Assembly: GCA_963850915.1 (NCBI GenBank) | Contig: CAWKND010000005.1 | Span: forward strand, 992,001 to 1,056,000 | DNA: 64,000 nt | Direction of reading: 5' to 3' | Source: CAVTWH01 sp963850915 | GTDB lineage: Bacteria > Actinomycetota > Actinomycetes > Mycobacteriales > Micromonosporaceae | Shown here: piece by piece, positions 43,681 through 51,943 of the stretch | How the letters are laid out: each line of letters begins with the position of its first letter | Numbering within the stretch: position 1 is the first letter of the stretch | Program-made: the position numbers and the translations under genes | Notes under the pieces: generated by a model | Database searches by the model: none | Told to the model about the DNA's origin: nothing | What the model saw: only the letters and a program-made list of their open reading frames with translations

Positions 43681-45546
43681 GTGGCAATCCTGCCCGACGA
43701 GGCGCCGACCGCGGTCCTGGACCTGCCGACCCAGCTCGGTGCGCACCGGGCCGCCCGGCGTACCCGGCTGCGCGACTGGCTGCGCCGGGCCTGGCGGCGG
43801 CCGCGGGTACGCGACGGGCTGGCACTGGGCAGCTTCCTGCTGGCCGGCGTGTGGGTACTCGGCCACCTGGCGATCGACCCGGCGCACCGGGTACTCGCCG
43901 CCAACGTCAACGACCAGGCGTTCTTCGAGTGGGTACTGGCCAACGGCGCGCGGGTACTGACGCACGGCGCGAATCCCTTCGTCTCCAACCAGTTGGGCGC
44001 CCCGAACGGGGTGAACATGATGGCCAACACGTCCATCCTCGGGCTGTCCCTGCCGATGGCGCCGATCACGCTGCTCTTCGGGGTACGGGTGTCGTTCCTG
44101 GTACTGCTGATCGTGGGGATGGCGGCCACCGGCTGCAGTTGGTACCTGATGCTGACCCGCAAGATGCGGCTGGCCCGCGGACCGGCCTACCTGGGCGCGG
44201 CGCTCTGCGGCTTCGGACCGGCACTGGTCGCGCACGCCAACGGGCACCCCAACATCGTCGCCCAGTTCCTCATCCCGTGGCTGATCTGGCACGTGCTCGC
44301 GCTGGCCAGGGGTGCCCGGCCGGTGCGTACCGGCCTGATCCTGGCCGCGCTCGTGGTGTGGCAGTTCTTCATCAACGAGGAGCTGCTGTTCATCACCGCG
44401 CTGACCTTCGCGATCTTCGGGGCGGCTTGGCTGGCCCAGCGCCCCACCGGCTGGCGGCGCTCGGTACGTCGGCTGGTCGGCGGGCTCGCGGTCACCGCGG
44501 CGGTGACCGTACCGCTGCTGGCGTACCCGCTGTTCGTACAGTTCTTCGGCCCCCAGCACTACCACGGGCTGATGCCGCGCATCCACGACTTCGGCGCCGA
44601 CCTGGCCTCGTTCGGCTCGTTCGCCAGCGAGTCGATCGGCGGCAACCCGGCCACCTCCGGTCACGTGGCGCAGAACGCCGCCGAGGAGAACACCTTCTTC
44701 GGCATCCCGCTGCTGCTGGTGGCCGGCTTCTTCTTCTGGTACCTGTGGCGCCGGCCGGCGGTCCGGGCACTCGCCGTGGCCGCGGCCGTACTCGCCTTCT
44801 TCTCGCTGGGCATCCACATCCGGGTACGCGGCCGGCTCACCGGCCTGCCCGGCCCGTATGACCTGATCCGGTCGATGCCGTTGCTGGACTCGGTGGTACC
44901 GACCCGGCTGGCACTCGCGATCACCCCGATCCTGGGCATCCTGCTGGCCCTGGGGTGTGCCCAGCTCTTCCCGGCGTTGGCCCGGGCGGGTACCGGGCCG
45001 GTCGGGGTACCGGTCCGGGCGCTCGTCGGGGTACTGCTGGCCGCTGCGCTGATCACCGTGGCGCCGACACCGATCCCGGCGGTGGGTGGCACCCCGGTAC
45101 CCGGCTTCATCAGCTCGGGCGAGTGGCGCGAGTACGTTCCGGCCGGAATGAGCCTGGTGACGGTACCGCTGCCGCAGCCCTACAACGTCCAGCCGATGCG
45201 CTGGTCGGCACTGACCGGCGACGAACTGCGGCTGGCCGGCGGGTACTTCCTCGGCCCGTCGGACGACCCGAAAGACCCGGACGACCGGCGGGCGGTGTTC
45301 GCCCCGAGCCCCCGACCGAGCGAGCAGCTGTGGCAGGACGCAGCGCAGACCGGCGACGTACCGCCGATCGGCCGGCCCGAGCTGGCCCAGTTCCGGGTCG
45401 ACCTGGCGTACTGGCACGCGGCGGTACTGGTGCTGAGCCCGGGTCACCAGGAGGAGGCGCTGTGGAAGACGCTGCTCGCGCTGGTCGGCCGGCCGCCGGC
45501 GTGGGTGGGCGGCGTGTGGGTGTGGGACGTGCGCGACCTGCGTTGA
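43681..45546 (+). CDS. GT-C-like polytopic membrane protein A
   Basis: 621 residues with about 11 transmembrane helices and a C-terminal extracytoplasmic domain (from about residue 475). The first outer loop has NVNDQAFFEWVL, an acidic pair where GT-C enzymes bind lipid-phosphate sugars. PNGVNMMANTSILGLSLP and AHANGHPNIVAQFLIPWL recur in altered form in the next gene. Ends VWVWDVRDLR, close to the neighbour's VWLWDVRGRYP. Probably a membrane glycosyltransferase; specificity unknown. GTG 43681 behind GAGGAG. Confidence 0.75.
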   Translation: MAILPDEAPTAVLDLPTQLGAHRAARRTRLRDWLRRAWRRPRVRDGLALGSFLLAGVWVLGHLAIDPAHRVLAANVNDQAFFEWVLANGARVLTHGANPFVSNQLGAPNGVNMMANTSILGLSLPMAPITLLFGVRVSFLVLLIVGMAATGCSWYLMLTRKMRLARGPAYLGAALCGFGPALVAHANGHPNIVAQFLIPWLIWHVLALARGARPVRTGLILAALVVWQFFINEELLFITALTFAIFGAAWLAQRPTGWRRSVRRLVGGLAVTAAVTVPLLAYPLFVQFFGPQHYHGLMPRIHDFGADLASFGSFASESIGGNPATSGHVAQNAAEENTFFGIPLLLVAGFFFWYLWRRPAVRALAVAAAVLAFFSLGIHIRVRGRLTGLPGPYDLIRSMPLLDSVVPTRLALAITPILGILLALGCAQLFPALARAGTGPVGVPVRALVGVLLAAALITVAPTPIPAVGGTPVPGFISSGEWREYVPAGMSLVTVPLPQPYNVQPMRWSALTGDELRLAGGYFLGPSDDPKDPDDRRAVFAPSPRPSEQLWQDAAQTGDVPPIGRPELAQFRVDLAYWHAAVLVLSPGHQEEALWKTLLALVGRPPAWVGGVWVWDVRDLR

Positions 45547-45710
45547 CGCCTCGCACAGGATGACCACTGCCGGCGAACATCACCGGCGGGGGTACCAGTT
45601 CGTTGTTCCCGAGGAGGAGCGGCCGGCCCGGGCGCGTTGACGGGCCGGTCGCCGAGCGGTGGCGGCGTGCGATCCACGCGCCGCCCGGACAGGGAGCGGG
45701 TGGCTCGCCG

Positions 45711-47549
45711 ATGGGACCCGCGCAGCCCACAGTGATCGTCACCGAGCCGGTGATCGTCCGGCAGCCGTTCGCCGCACCGCCCACCGAGCGGCCCGCGGAG
45801 TCGCCGCCCAGACCACGCTGGCGGTCCCGCGGGCCGGACGGCGCGGTCCTGCTCAGTTACCTGGCGCTCGCCCTCTACGTCGGCTGGCCGCTGTGGCGGC
45901 CGGGGCAGCCGCGGGCGCTCGGCGAAGGCGAGGACCAGAGCCTGTCGGAGTGGCTGCTGGCACACGCCGCCTGGTCGGTACGGCACCTGCGCAACCCCGT
46001 CTACACCGACCGGCTCAACGTGCCGCACGGCGGGAACATCATCGCCAACGCCTCGTTGCTCGGGCTCGGAATCCCGGCCGCACCGCTGACCTGGCTGTTC
46101 GGGCCGACGGCCAGCTTCACTCTGCTGTACCTGCTGGCCCTGTCGGGTACCGCCGCCGGCTGGTACCTGGTGCTGCGCCGGCACCTGGTACGTGGTCGCC
46201 TGCCCGCCTGGCTCGGTGGGGTACTCGCCGGCTTCGGCCCGGGCATGGTCGCCGAGTCGGTGGGGCACCTGCACATCGTGGCGCAGTTCCTGGTGCCGTG
46301 GCTGGTACACGCCACCATCCAGCTGTGCCGTACCGGCCGGCTGCGCTACGGGGTACTCCTCGGTGTACTGGCCGCCTGGCAGGCACTGATCGCCGAGGAG
46401 GTCCTGCTGCTCGCGGCGAGCACCGGAGTGCTGTTCCTGGCCGGCTACGCGCTGGCCCGGGTCAGCCCCCGGCTGCCGGTACGCCGGCTGCTCGCGGGTA
46501 CAGCGGTGGCCGGCGCGGTGGCGGTACTGCTGCTGGCGTACCCGCTGTGGGCGCAGTTCGCCGGCAGCCAGCACCTTTCCGGCCTGCCCTACGACGCGGC
46601 CACCTACTCGGCCGACCTGGCGGCGTACCCGGCCGACTCCAGCGTGACGCTCAGCGGCGCGGCCGGCGGCAGCGCGCGGGCGGCGCTGCTCGCGGTGAAT
46701 GTCAGCGAGCAGACCACCTTCTTCGGCTGGCCGCTGCTGCTGGTCGCGCTCGCGTTGGTGGCGGTGGGCTGGCGCGACCGGCTGGTGCGGGTACTCGCCG
46801 GCTGCGCAGTGGTGTTCGCGGCGCTGTCGTTGGGTCCGCAGGTCGTGCTGAACGGCCGGCACACCGGCTGGTGGGCGCCGGACCGGCTGCTGCACGGGTT
46901 GCCGCTGTTCGACATGCTGCTGCCGGCCCGGTTCGGGCTGGTCGTGCTGGTGCTCCTCGCGCTGCTGTTGGCGCTGGGCGTGGAGCGGCTGCTCGGCGCG
47001 GTGCACCGGCCGGGGCGGGTGCGGTACTTCGCGGGTACCGGGCTGGTGGCGGTCGGGCTGGCCGTCGGGCTGTTGGCGCCGACGCCGGTACCGACCACGG
47101 CGGTACCGGCGACGCCCGCCTTCATCACCGACGGCACCTGGCGCCGGTACGTCCCGCCGGGTCGTACCCTCGTGCCGGTCCCGCTGCCCGCCTTCTACGA
47201 GATGGACGCGATGCGCTGGGCGGCCCAGGCGGGACTGGGTTTCGCGCTGCCGCGCGGGTACCTGACCGTGCCCGATCCGGTCACCGGCGTCTCCGAGTGG
47301 AACGAGCCGTCCCGGCCGACCGCGATCTGGTTCGACCAGGTGGTACTGACCGGGCAGGTGCACGCCGCCGCACCGACCGAGGATCAGGTACTCCGCAACG
47401 ACCTCAGCTACTGGCGGGCGGCCGTACTGGTCCTCGACCCGGCCCACCGGTACGCCGCGCAGCTACGCGCCACGCTCGTGCAGTTCCTGGGTGAGCCGCA
47501 GTACGTCGACGGCGTGTGGCTGTGGGACGTACGCGGCCGGTACCCCTGA
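45711..47549 (+). CDS. GT-C-like polytopic membrane protein B
   Basis: 612 residues, a diverged paralogue of the preceding gene (shared layout, NVPHGGNIIANASLLGLGIP, ESVGHLHIVAQFLVPWL, C-terminal DVRGR). The acidic first-loop motif here is GEGEDQSLSEWLL. Start uncertain: ATG 45711 is chosen; a TTG at 45603 in the same frame would add 36 Arg/Pro-rich residues. A strong GAGGAGGAG at 45611-45619 has no start codon at proper distance in this frame. Membrane-bound; probably a sugar transferase. Confidence 0.72.
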   Translation: MGPAQPTVIVTEPVIVRQPFAAPPTERPAESPPRPRWRSRGPDGAVLLSYLALALYVGWPLWRPGQPRALGEGEDQSLSEWLLAHAAWSVRHLRNPVYTDRLNVPHGGNIIANASLLGLGIPAAPLTWLFGPTASFTLLYLLALSGTAAGWYLVLRRHLVRGRLPAWLGGVLAGFGPGMVAESVGHLHIVAQFLVPWLVHATIQLCRTGRLRYGVLLGVLAAWQALIAEEVLLLAASTGVLFLAGYALARVSPRLPVRRLLAGTAVAGAVAVLLLAYPLWAQFAGSQHLSGLPYDAATYSADLAAYPADSSVTLSGAAGGSARAALLAVNVSEQTTFFGWPLLLVALALVAVGWRDRLVRVLAGCAVVFAALSLGPQVVLNGRHTGWWAPDRLLHGLPLFDMLLPARFGLVVLVLLALLLALGVERLLGAVHRPGRVRYFAGTGLVAVGLAVGLLAPTPVPTTAVPATPAFITDGTWRRYVPPGRTLVPVPLPAFYEMDAMRWAAQAGLGFALPRGYLTVPDPVTGVSEWNEPSRPTAIWFDQVVLTGQVHAAAPTEDQVLRNDLSYWRAAVLVLDPAHRYAAQLRATLVQFLGEPQYVDGVWLWDVRGRYP

Positions 47550-47686
47550 TCGGCGCATCGCCACGGCCACAACCGATCGGCCGGAAGCACCCGGATGGAT
47601 GGTCTGCCCGCTCTGACCACCACCGGCCCCGGTCCGGCTCGTTATGCGAGCGGAGGCCGGCCAGCCCGCGCGAACAGCCGCGGACA

Positions 47687-47783
47687 GGACCCCAGCAACC
47701 CCGGACTCCCGCAAACGCAGGACTCCAGCCAACACAGGACTCCAGCAACACAGGACTCCAACAACACAGGACTCCAACAACGA
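47687..47783 (+). repeat. 16-17 bp degenerate tandem repeat before a flavoprotein gene
   Basis: Six copies of a GGACTCCAGCAACACA-like unit (47687-47702, 47703-47719, 47720-47736, 47737-47752, 47753-47768, 47769-47783). The array ends directly at the ribosome site of the gene starting at 47794 and would form most of its leader. Confidence 0.88.
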
Positions 47784-47793
47784 GGAGGCAGAC

Positions 47794-49284
47794 GTGTCCC
47801 AGGCGTCGACGGTGGTGATCGGCGCCGGCCCGGCCGGCCTGACCGCCGCGTACGAGCTGGCGAGCCGGGGCGCGCCGGTGCGCGTCCTGGAGTCCGACAC
47901 GACGCTCGGCGGGATCTCCCGCACGGTGCAGCGGGACGGCTGGCGGTTCGACATCGGCGGGCACCGCTTCTTCACCAAGGTGGGTCGGGTAGAGGAGTTC
48001 TGGCAGGAGATCCTGCCCAAGGAGGACTTCCTGCTGCGGCCACGGATGAGCCGGATCTACTACCGCGGCCGGCTGTTCGACTACCCGCTGCGCGCCGGCA
48101 ACGCGCTGCGTGGGCTGGGCATCGCCGAGGCCGTGCGCTGCGTCGCCTCGTACTGCTGGGCACGCGTCCGGCCGCCCCGGGACCAGTCGCACTTCGAGGG
48201 CTGGGTCACCGCCCGGTTCGGCCGCCGGCTCTACTCGATCTTCTTCAAGACGTACACCGAAAAGGTCTGGGGGGTGCCGGCCGACCAGATCCAGGCCGAC
48301 TGGGCGGCCCAGCGGATCAAGAACCTGTCGCTGTCCAAGGCCGTCCTCAACTCGCTCATGCCGCGCCGCAACCAGACCGACGTGACCAGCCTGATCGAGG
48401 AGTTCCGCTACCCGCGGCTGGGCCCCGGGATGATGTGGGAGCGCTGCGCGGACCTGGTCGAGAAGCAGGGCGGCGTGATCGAGGTGGGTACCCACGTGGT
48501 CCGCGTCGACTGGCAGCCGGGCGGCGCCACCGGGGTACTGGTGGACGACGGCAGTACCGTGCGCCCGGTCACCGGCGACCACTTCATCTCCACGATGCCG
48601 CTGCGTACCCTGATCCGCTCGCTGCACCCGGCCGCCCCGCCCGCCGTCCAGGCCGCCGCCGACGACCTCGGCTACCGCGACTTCCTGACCGTCGCGCTGG
48701 TGGTACCGCAGGAGTTCAGCTTCCCGGACAACTGGATCTACATCCACAGCCCCGAGGTGAAGGTCGGCCGGATCCAGAACTTCGGCTCCTGGTCGCCGTA
48801 CATGGTCAAGGACGGGCGTACCTGCCTGGGCATGGAGTACTTCGTCAACGAGGGCGACGAGGTGTGGTCGATGTCCGACGACAGCCTCGTGGAGCTGGCG
48901 GTACGCGAGTTGGAGGCGCTCGGGCTGGTCCGGCCGGGCAGCGTCGAGGCGGGGTACGCGGTGCGGGTACCCAAGGCGTACCCGGTCTACGACGAGGCGT
49001 ACCAGCGCAACGTGGACACCGTCCGGCACTGGCTGGCGGCCCAGCTACCCAACCTGCATCCGGTGGGGCGCAACGGAATGCACCGTTACAACAACCAGGA
49101 CCACTCGATGATGACGGCGATGCTGACAGTGGAGAACATCCTGGACGACGCCGGCCACGACGTGTGGTCGGTGAACGTCGAGGAGTCCTACCACGAGCAG
49201 ACGACCGGCGGCGGTACCGGTCGGGCCGCCCCGGTCACCCCGCGCATCCCGGTACCCACCGAGCGCACCAACGTGGACCGGTGA
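47794..49284 (+). CDS. FAD-dependent oxidoreductase, UDP-galactopyranose-mutase-like
   Basis: 496 residues. N-terminal FAD-binding VVIGAGPAGLTAAYEL, GGISRTVQRDGWRFDIGGHR, and C-terminal RYNNQDHSMMTAMLT contacting the flavin. It belongs to the amine-oxidase/UGM-like superfamily; with GT-C neighbours a sugar-modifying role is likely, but galactofuranose formation is not proved. GTG 47794 is chosen for GGAGG five bases ahead. The frame continues upstream through the repeat array, which reads as low-complexity sequence and is judged non-coding. Confidence 0.83.
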   Translation: MSQASTVVIGAGPAGLTAAYELASRGAPVRVLESDTTLGGISRTVQRDGWRFDIGGHRFFTKVGRVEEFWQEILPKEDFLLRPRMSRIYYRGRLFDYPLRAGNALRGLGIAEAVRCVASYCWARVRPPRDQSHFEGWVTARFGRRLYSIFFKTYTEKVWGVPADQIQADWAAQRIKNLSLSKAVLNSLMPRRNQTDVTSLIEEFRYPRLGPGMMWERCADLVEKQGGVIEVGTHVVRVDWQPGGATGVLVDDGSTVRPVTGDHFISTMPLRTLIRSLHPAAPPAVQAAADDLGYRDFLTVALVVPQEFSFPDNWIYIHSPEVKVGRIQNFGSWSPYMVKDGRTCLGMEYFVNEGDEVWSMSDDSLVELAVRELEALGLVRPGSVEAGYAVRVPKAYPVYDEAYQRNVDTVRHWLAAQLPNLHPVGRNGMHRYNNQDHSMMTAMLTVENILDDAGHDVWSVNVEESYHEQTTGGGTGRAAPVTPRIPVPTERTNVDR

Positions 49285-49287
49285 ACC

Positions 49288-49848
49288 GTGGCGCTGCTCA
49301 GTGACCTCGCCCGGCGCAAGAAGCTGGAGTACTTCCTCGGCCAGGTACCGAAGGACGCGCACATCCTGGAGATCGGCTGCGCCGACGGCTGGGTCGGCGA
49401 GTACGCCGTCCGCAACGGCTGGACCGACTTCACCGGCGTGGACGTACTCGACCCCGGCCGGCCGCTCGGGCACGAGTTCGTACACGGCGACATCAACCGG
49501 TGGCGCGACCTCGGCCTGGCGCCGCACTCGTTCGACGCGATCATCGCCTTCGAGGTGATCGAGCACGGCGACTTCTACGCCGCCATCCAGGCGCTGCTGC
49601 GCCCGGGCGGCCTGCTCCTGGTGACCACGCCGGTACCCCGGATGGACTGGGCCTGCCAGGTACTGGAGGCGGTCGGGCTCAACCAGCGCCGGTCCAGCCC
49701 GCACACGCACCTGATCCGGCTGCGTGACCTGCCGGCCGGCCTGCGCCCGGTACGCATCCAGGTGAAGGCCGGCCTCTCCCAGTGGGGCGTGTTCCGCAAC
49801 AGCGGCGTACTCACCGAGGGTGACCTGCCCGTCCGCACCGCCGAGTAG
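49288..49848 (+). CDS. SAM-dependent class I methyltransferase
   Basis: 186 residues. Motif I ILEIGCADGWVGEYA near residue 26, acidic VDVLD after strand 2, FDAIIAFEVIEHGDF (post II), and LLRPGGLLLVTTP (motif III). Substrate unknown; directly after the flavoprotein (3-base gap), so probably modifies the same glycan or lipid. Confidence 0.85.
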   Translation: MALLSDLARRKKLEYFLGQVPKDAHILEIGCADGWVGEYAVRNGWTDFTGVDVLDPGRPLGHEFVHGDINRWRDLGLAPHSFDAIIAFEVIEHGDFYAAIQALLRPGGLLLVTTPVPRMDWACQVLEAVGLNQRRSSPHTHLIRLRDLPAGLRPVRIQVKAGLSQWGVFRNSGVLTEGDLPVRTAE

Positions 49849-49910
49849 CAGCTCCCGGCGAAGCCGGCGGCGCCTTCGCGATGCCGGCTGGCGCGGGTCG
49901 CCCGGCTCCG

Positions 49911-49916
49911 TACACT
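49911..49916 (+). promoter_or_regulatory. -10 box for a likely leaderless rpe transcript
   Basis: TACACT followed by six bases and then GTG 49923; no Shine-Dalgarno at normal distance. Confidence 0.45.
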
Positions 49917-49922
49917 GGCGAG

Positions 49923-50600
49923 GTGACCGGATCGTCGCTCGTTGTCGCGCCCAGCCTGCTCGCCGCCGACTTCACCCGACTCGGTGAGGAGGCCCGGGCG
50001 GTCGAATCCGAGGCCGACTGGCTGCACGTCGACGTGATGGACAACCACTTTGTGCCCAACCTGACCATCGGGCTGCCCGTGGTCCAGGGGCTGCGCAAGG
50101 CGACCGCGCTGCCGCTGGACGTACACCTGATGATCGACGCCCCGGAGCGGTGGGCACCCGGGTACGCCGAGGCCGGGGCGTACAACGTGACCTTCCACGC
50201 CGAGGCGGCCAACCACCCGGTGGCGCTGGCCCGCACGCTGCGCGCGGCCGGTAGCCGGGCCGGACTGGCGATCGACCGGGACACCCCGGTCGAGCCCTAC
50301 CTGGAGCTGCTGCGCGAGTTCGACACGCTGCTGATCATGACCATCAAGGCGGGCTTCGGCGGCCAGGAGTTCCTGCCGGCCATGCTGGCCAAGGTGCGTA
50401 CCGCCCGGCAGCACAGCAACGCCGGTCACCTGCAGCTGCGGGTGGAGGTGGACGGCGGCGTCGGGCTGGACACGATCGAGGCGGCCGCCGAGGCCGGTGC
50501 GGATGCCTTCGTCGCCGGGACAGCGGTCTACGGCGCGGCCGACCCGGGTGCGGCGATCCGCGCACTCCGCGAGCGGGCGGCGCGCGCGGGCAGCGCATGA
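49923..50600 (+). CDS. rpe: Ribulose-phosphate 3-epimerase
   Basis: 225-residue TIM barrel of the pentose phosphate pathway. PSLLAADF, metal/catalytic HVDVMDNHFVPNLTIG, DVHLMI, the phosphate loops KAGFGGQEF and EVDGGV. GTG 49923 fits the preceding -10 as a leaderless start. Four-base overlap with the next gene. Confidence 0.95.
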   Translation: MTGSSLVVAPSLLAADFTRLGEEARAVESEADWLHVDVMDNHFVPNLTIGLPVVQGLRKATALPLDVHLMIDAPERWAPGYAEAGAYNVTFHAEAANHPVALARTLRAAGSRAGLAIDRDTPVEPYLELLREFDTLLIMTIKAGFGGQEFLPAMLAKVRTARQHSNAGHLQLRVEVDGGVGLDTIEAAAEAGADAFVAGTAVYGAADPGAAIRALRERAARAGSA

Positions 50601-51574
50601 TCGCGCCAACCCCGCGCTCCGAGCTGATCATGGTGGTCGACGACGACGTCGACATCGCCCGGTTCATCGAGGTGAACCTGCGGGTACACGGCTTCGAGGT
50701 GGTCGTCGCCTACGACGGCAAGCAGGCGCTGGACCTGGCCATGCAGCGCCCGCCCGACCTGGCGCTCGTCGACCTGATGATGCCGCTGCTCAACGGCCTC
50801 GACCTCACCAAGCAGCTGCGGGCCAGCCCGCTGACCACGGCGATGCCGGTGATCATGCTGACCGCCCGGGGGATGACCGCCGACAAGGTACTCGGGCTGA
50901 CCGCGGGCGCCGACGACTACCTGGTCAAACCGTTCGACGTCTCCGAGCTGATGGCCCGGATCCTGGCAACGCTGCGGCGCAACCAGGAGTACCGGGAGAT
51001 CTCGCCGCTCACCGGACTACCCGGCAACACCCGCATTCAGCAGGAGATCTCCGACCGGCTGGCCAACGGTACCGACTTCGCGCTCGGCTACATCGACATC
51101 GACCGGTTCAAGAGCGTGAACGACGCGTACGGGTTCGGCCGCGGCGACGAGTTCATCTCGGCACTGGCCCGGTCGCTGCGCCGGGCGGTGGTTGAGGTCG
51201 GCCTGCCGCCGGCCTTCCTCGGTCACGTGGGCGGCGACGACTTCGTGATCGTCTGCGAACCGCACCAGCTGCGCCCACTCACCGAGACCGCCGTTGTCGA
51301 CTTCGAGCGCGCCGCCGACGCCCTGTACGACCCGGAGGACGCCGCCCGCGGCTACCTCGAACTGCCCGACCGGCGGGGCAACATCCAGACCTCCAACCTG
51401 GTCACCATCTCGATCGGTGTCGCGCTGTCCACCTCGCGCAGCTACACCGATCCGCGCGAGGTGATCCAGGTGGCCTCGGAGATGAAGAGCGAGGCCAAGA
51501 AGCATCTCGGCAGCTACGTGTTCATCGACCGGCGCAGCGCGCTGGACCCGGCCACCGAGCCGCCCGCCGGCTGA
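50597..51574 (+). CDS. Response regulator with GGDEF domain (PleD-like)
   Basis: 325 residues. REC domain 1-125 with acidic D15-D17, phospho-acceptor Asp59 (LVDLMMP), Thr89 and Lys111 (VKPF). GGDEF domain from about 135: LTGLPGN, YIDIDRFKSVNDAYG, and signature GGDDF at 212-216, with Asp where GGDEF has Glu. No RxxD inhibitory site lies five residues before it. Possibly makes c-di-GMP on phosphorylation, but the altered signature leaves activity open. No histidine kinase nearby. Coupled to rpe (ATGA). Confidence 0.88.
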   Translation: MIAPTPRSELIMVVDDDVDIARFIEVNLRVHGFEVVVAYDGKQALDLAMQRPPDLALVDLMMPLLNGLDLTKQLRASPLTTAMPVIMLTARGMTADKVLGLTAGADDYLVKPFDVSELMARILATLRRNQEYREISPLTGLPGNTRIQQEISDRLANGTDFALGYIDIDRFKSVNDAYGFGRGDEFISALARSLRRAVVEVGLPPAFLGHVGGDDFVIVCEPHQLRPLTETAVVDFERAADALYDPEDAARGYLELPDRRGNIQTSNLVTISIGVALSTSRSYTDPREVIQVASEMKSEAKKHLGSYVFIDRRSALDPATEPPAG

Positions 51575-51673
51575 CTCACCGCCGCCGGTGGCGGGGCGCT
51601 GTGACGTGGATCGCCTAGCGGACACGGCCGCCCGCCGAGCGTGTAAGACTGGTCTGGTACCCACCACGCGCTG

Positions 51674-51810
51674 GCGGGACTCGGTGAAAATCCGAACCGG
51701 CGGTAATCCGGAGCAGGCAACTGCCCGGTCAGCCCGCGACCCGGTGACATCCAGTTACCGGTGGACCTGGTGTGAATCCGGGGCCGACGGTCAAAGTCCG
51801 GATGGGAGAC
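51674..51810 (+). ncRNA. FMN riboswitch (RFN element)
   Basis: Matches the conserved RFN core: GACTCGGTGAAAATCCGAAC, CCGGCGGTAA, AGCCCGCGAC, CTGGTGTGAATCCGG and CCGACGGTCAAAGTCCGGAT, ending GGGAGA. FMN binding should switch off the riboflavin operon. A terminator with six T follows at once, so control is probably by transcription termination. The stretch 51575-51943 holds nothing else recognised. Confidence 0.95.
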
Positions 51811-51815
51811 AGCGC

Positions 51816-51842
51816 GCGGAGCCGTTCGGTGGCCGCTTTTTT
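51816..51842 (+). terminator. Riboswitch terminator
   Basis: GCGG/CCGC and GCC/GGU stems around GTTC, followed by six T (51837-51842). It lies six bases after the FMN element, as expected for an attenuator. Confidence 0.75.
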
Positions 51843-51943
51843 GGCGTGCCCGTACGGTTGGTGTCCGCCCTGTGGCGTGCGCTCTCCGCTGCTATCCCCG
51901 CCCTGCCGGTGCACGGTGACCCGGCGTGCGAGAGGGGACGGCA

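Noticed and set aside
47644..47793. N-terminal extension of the UGM-like protein through the repeat array
   Set aside because: The extension is low-complexity, no family member needs it, and a good ribosome site precedes GTG 47794.
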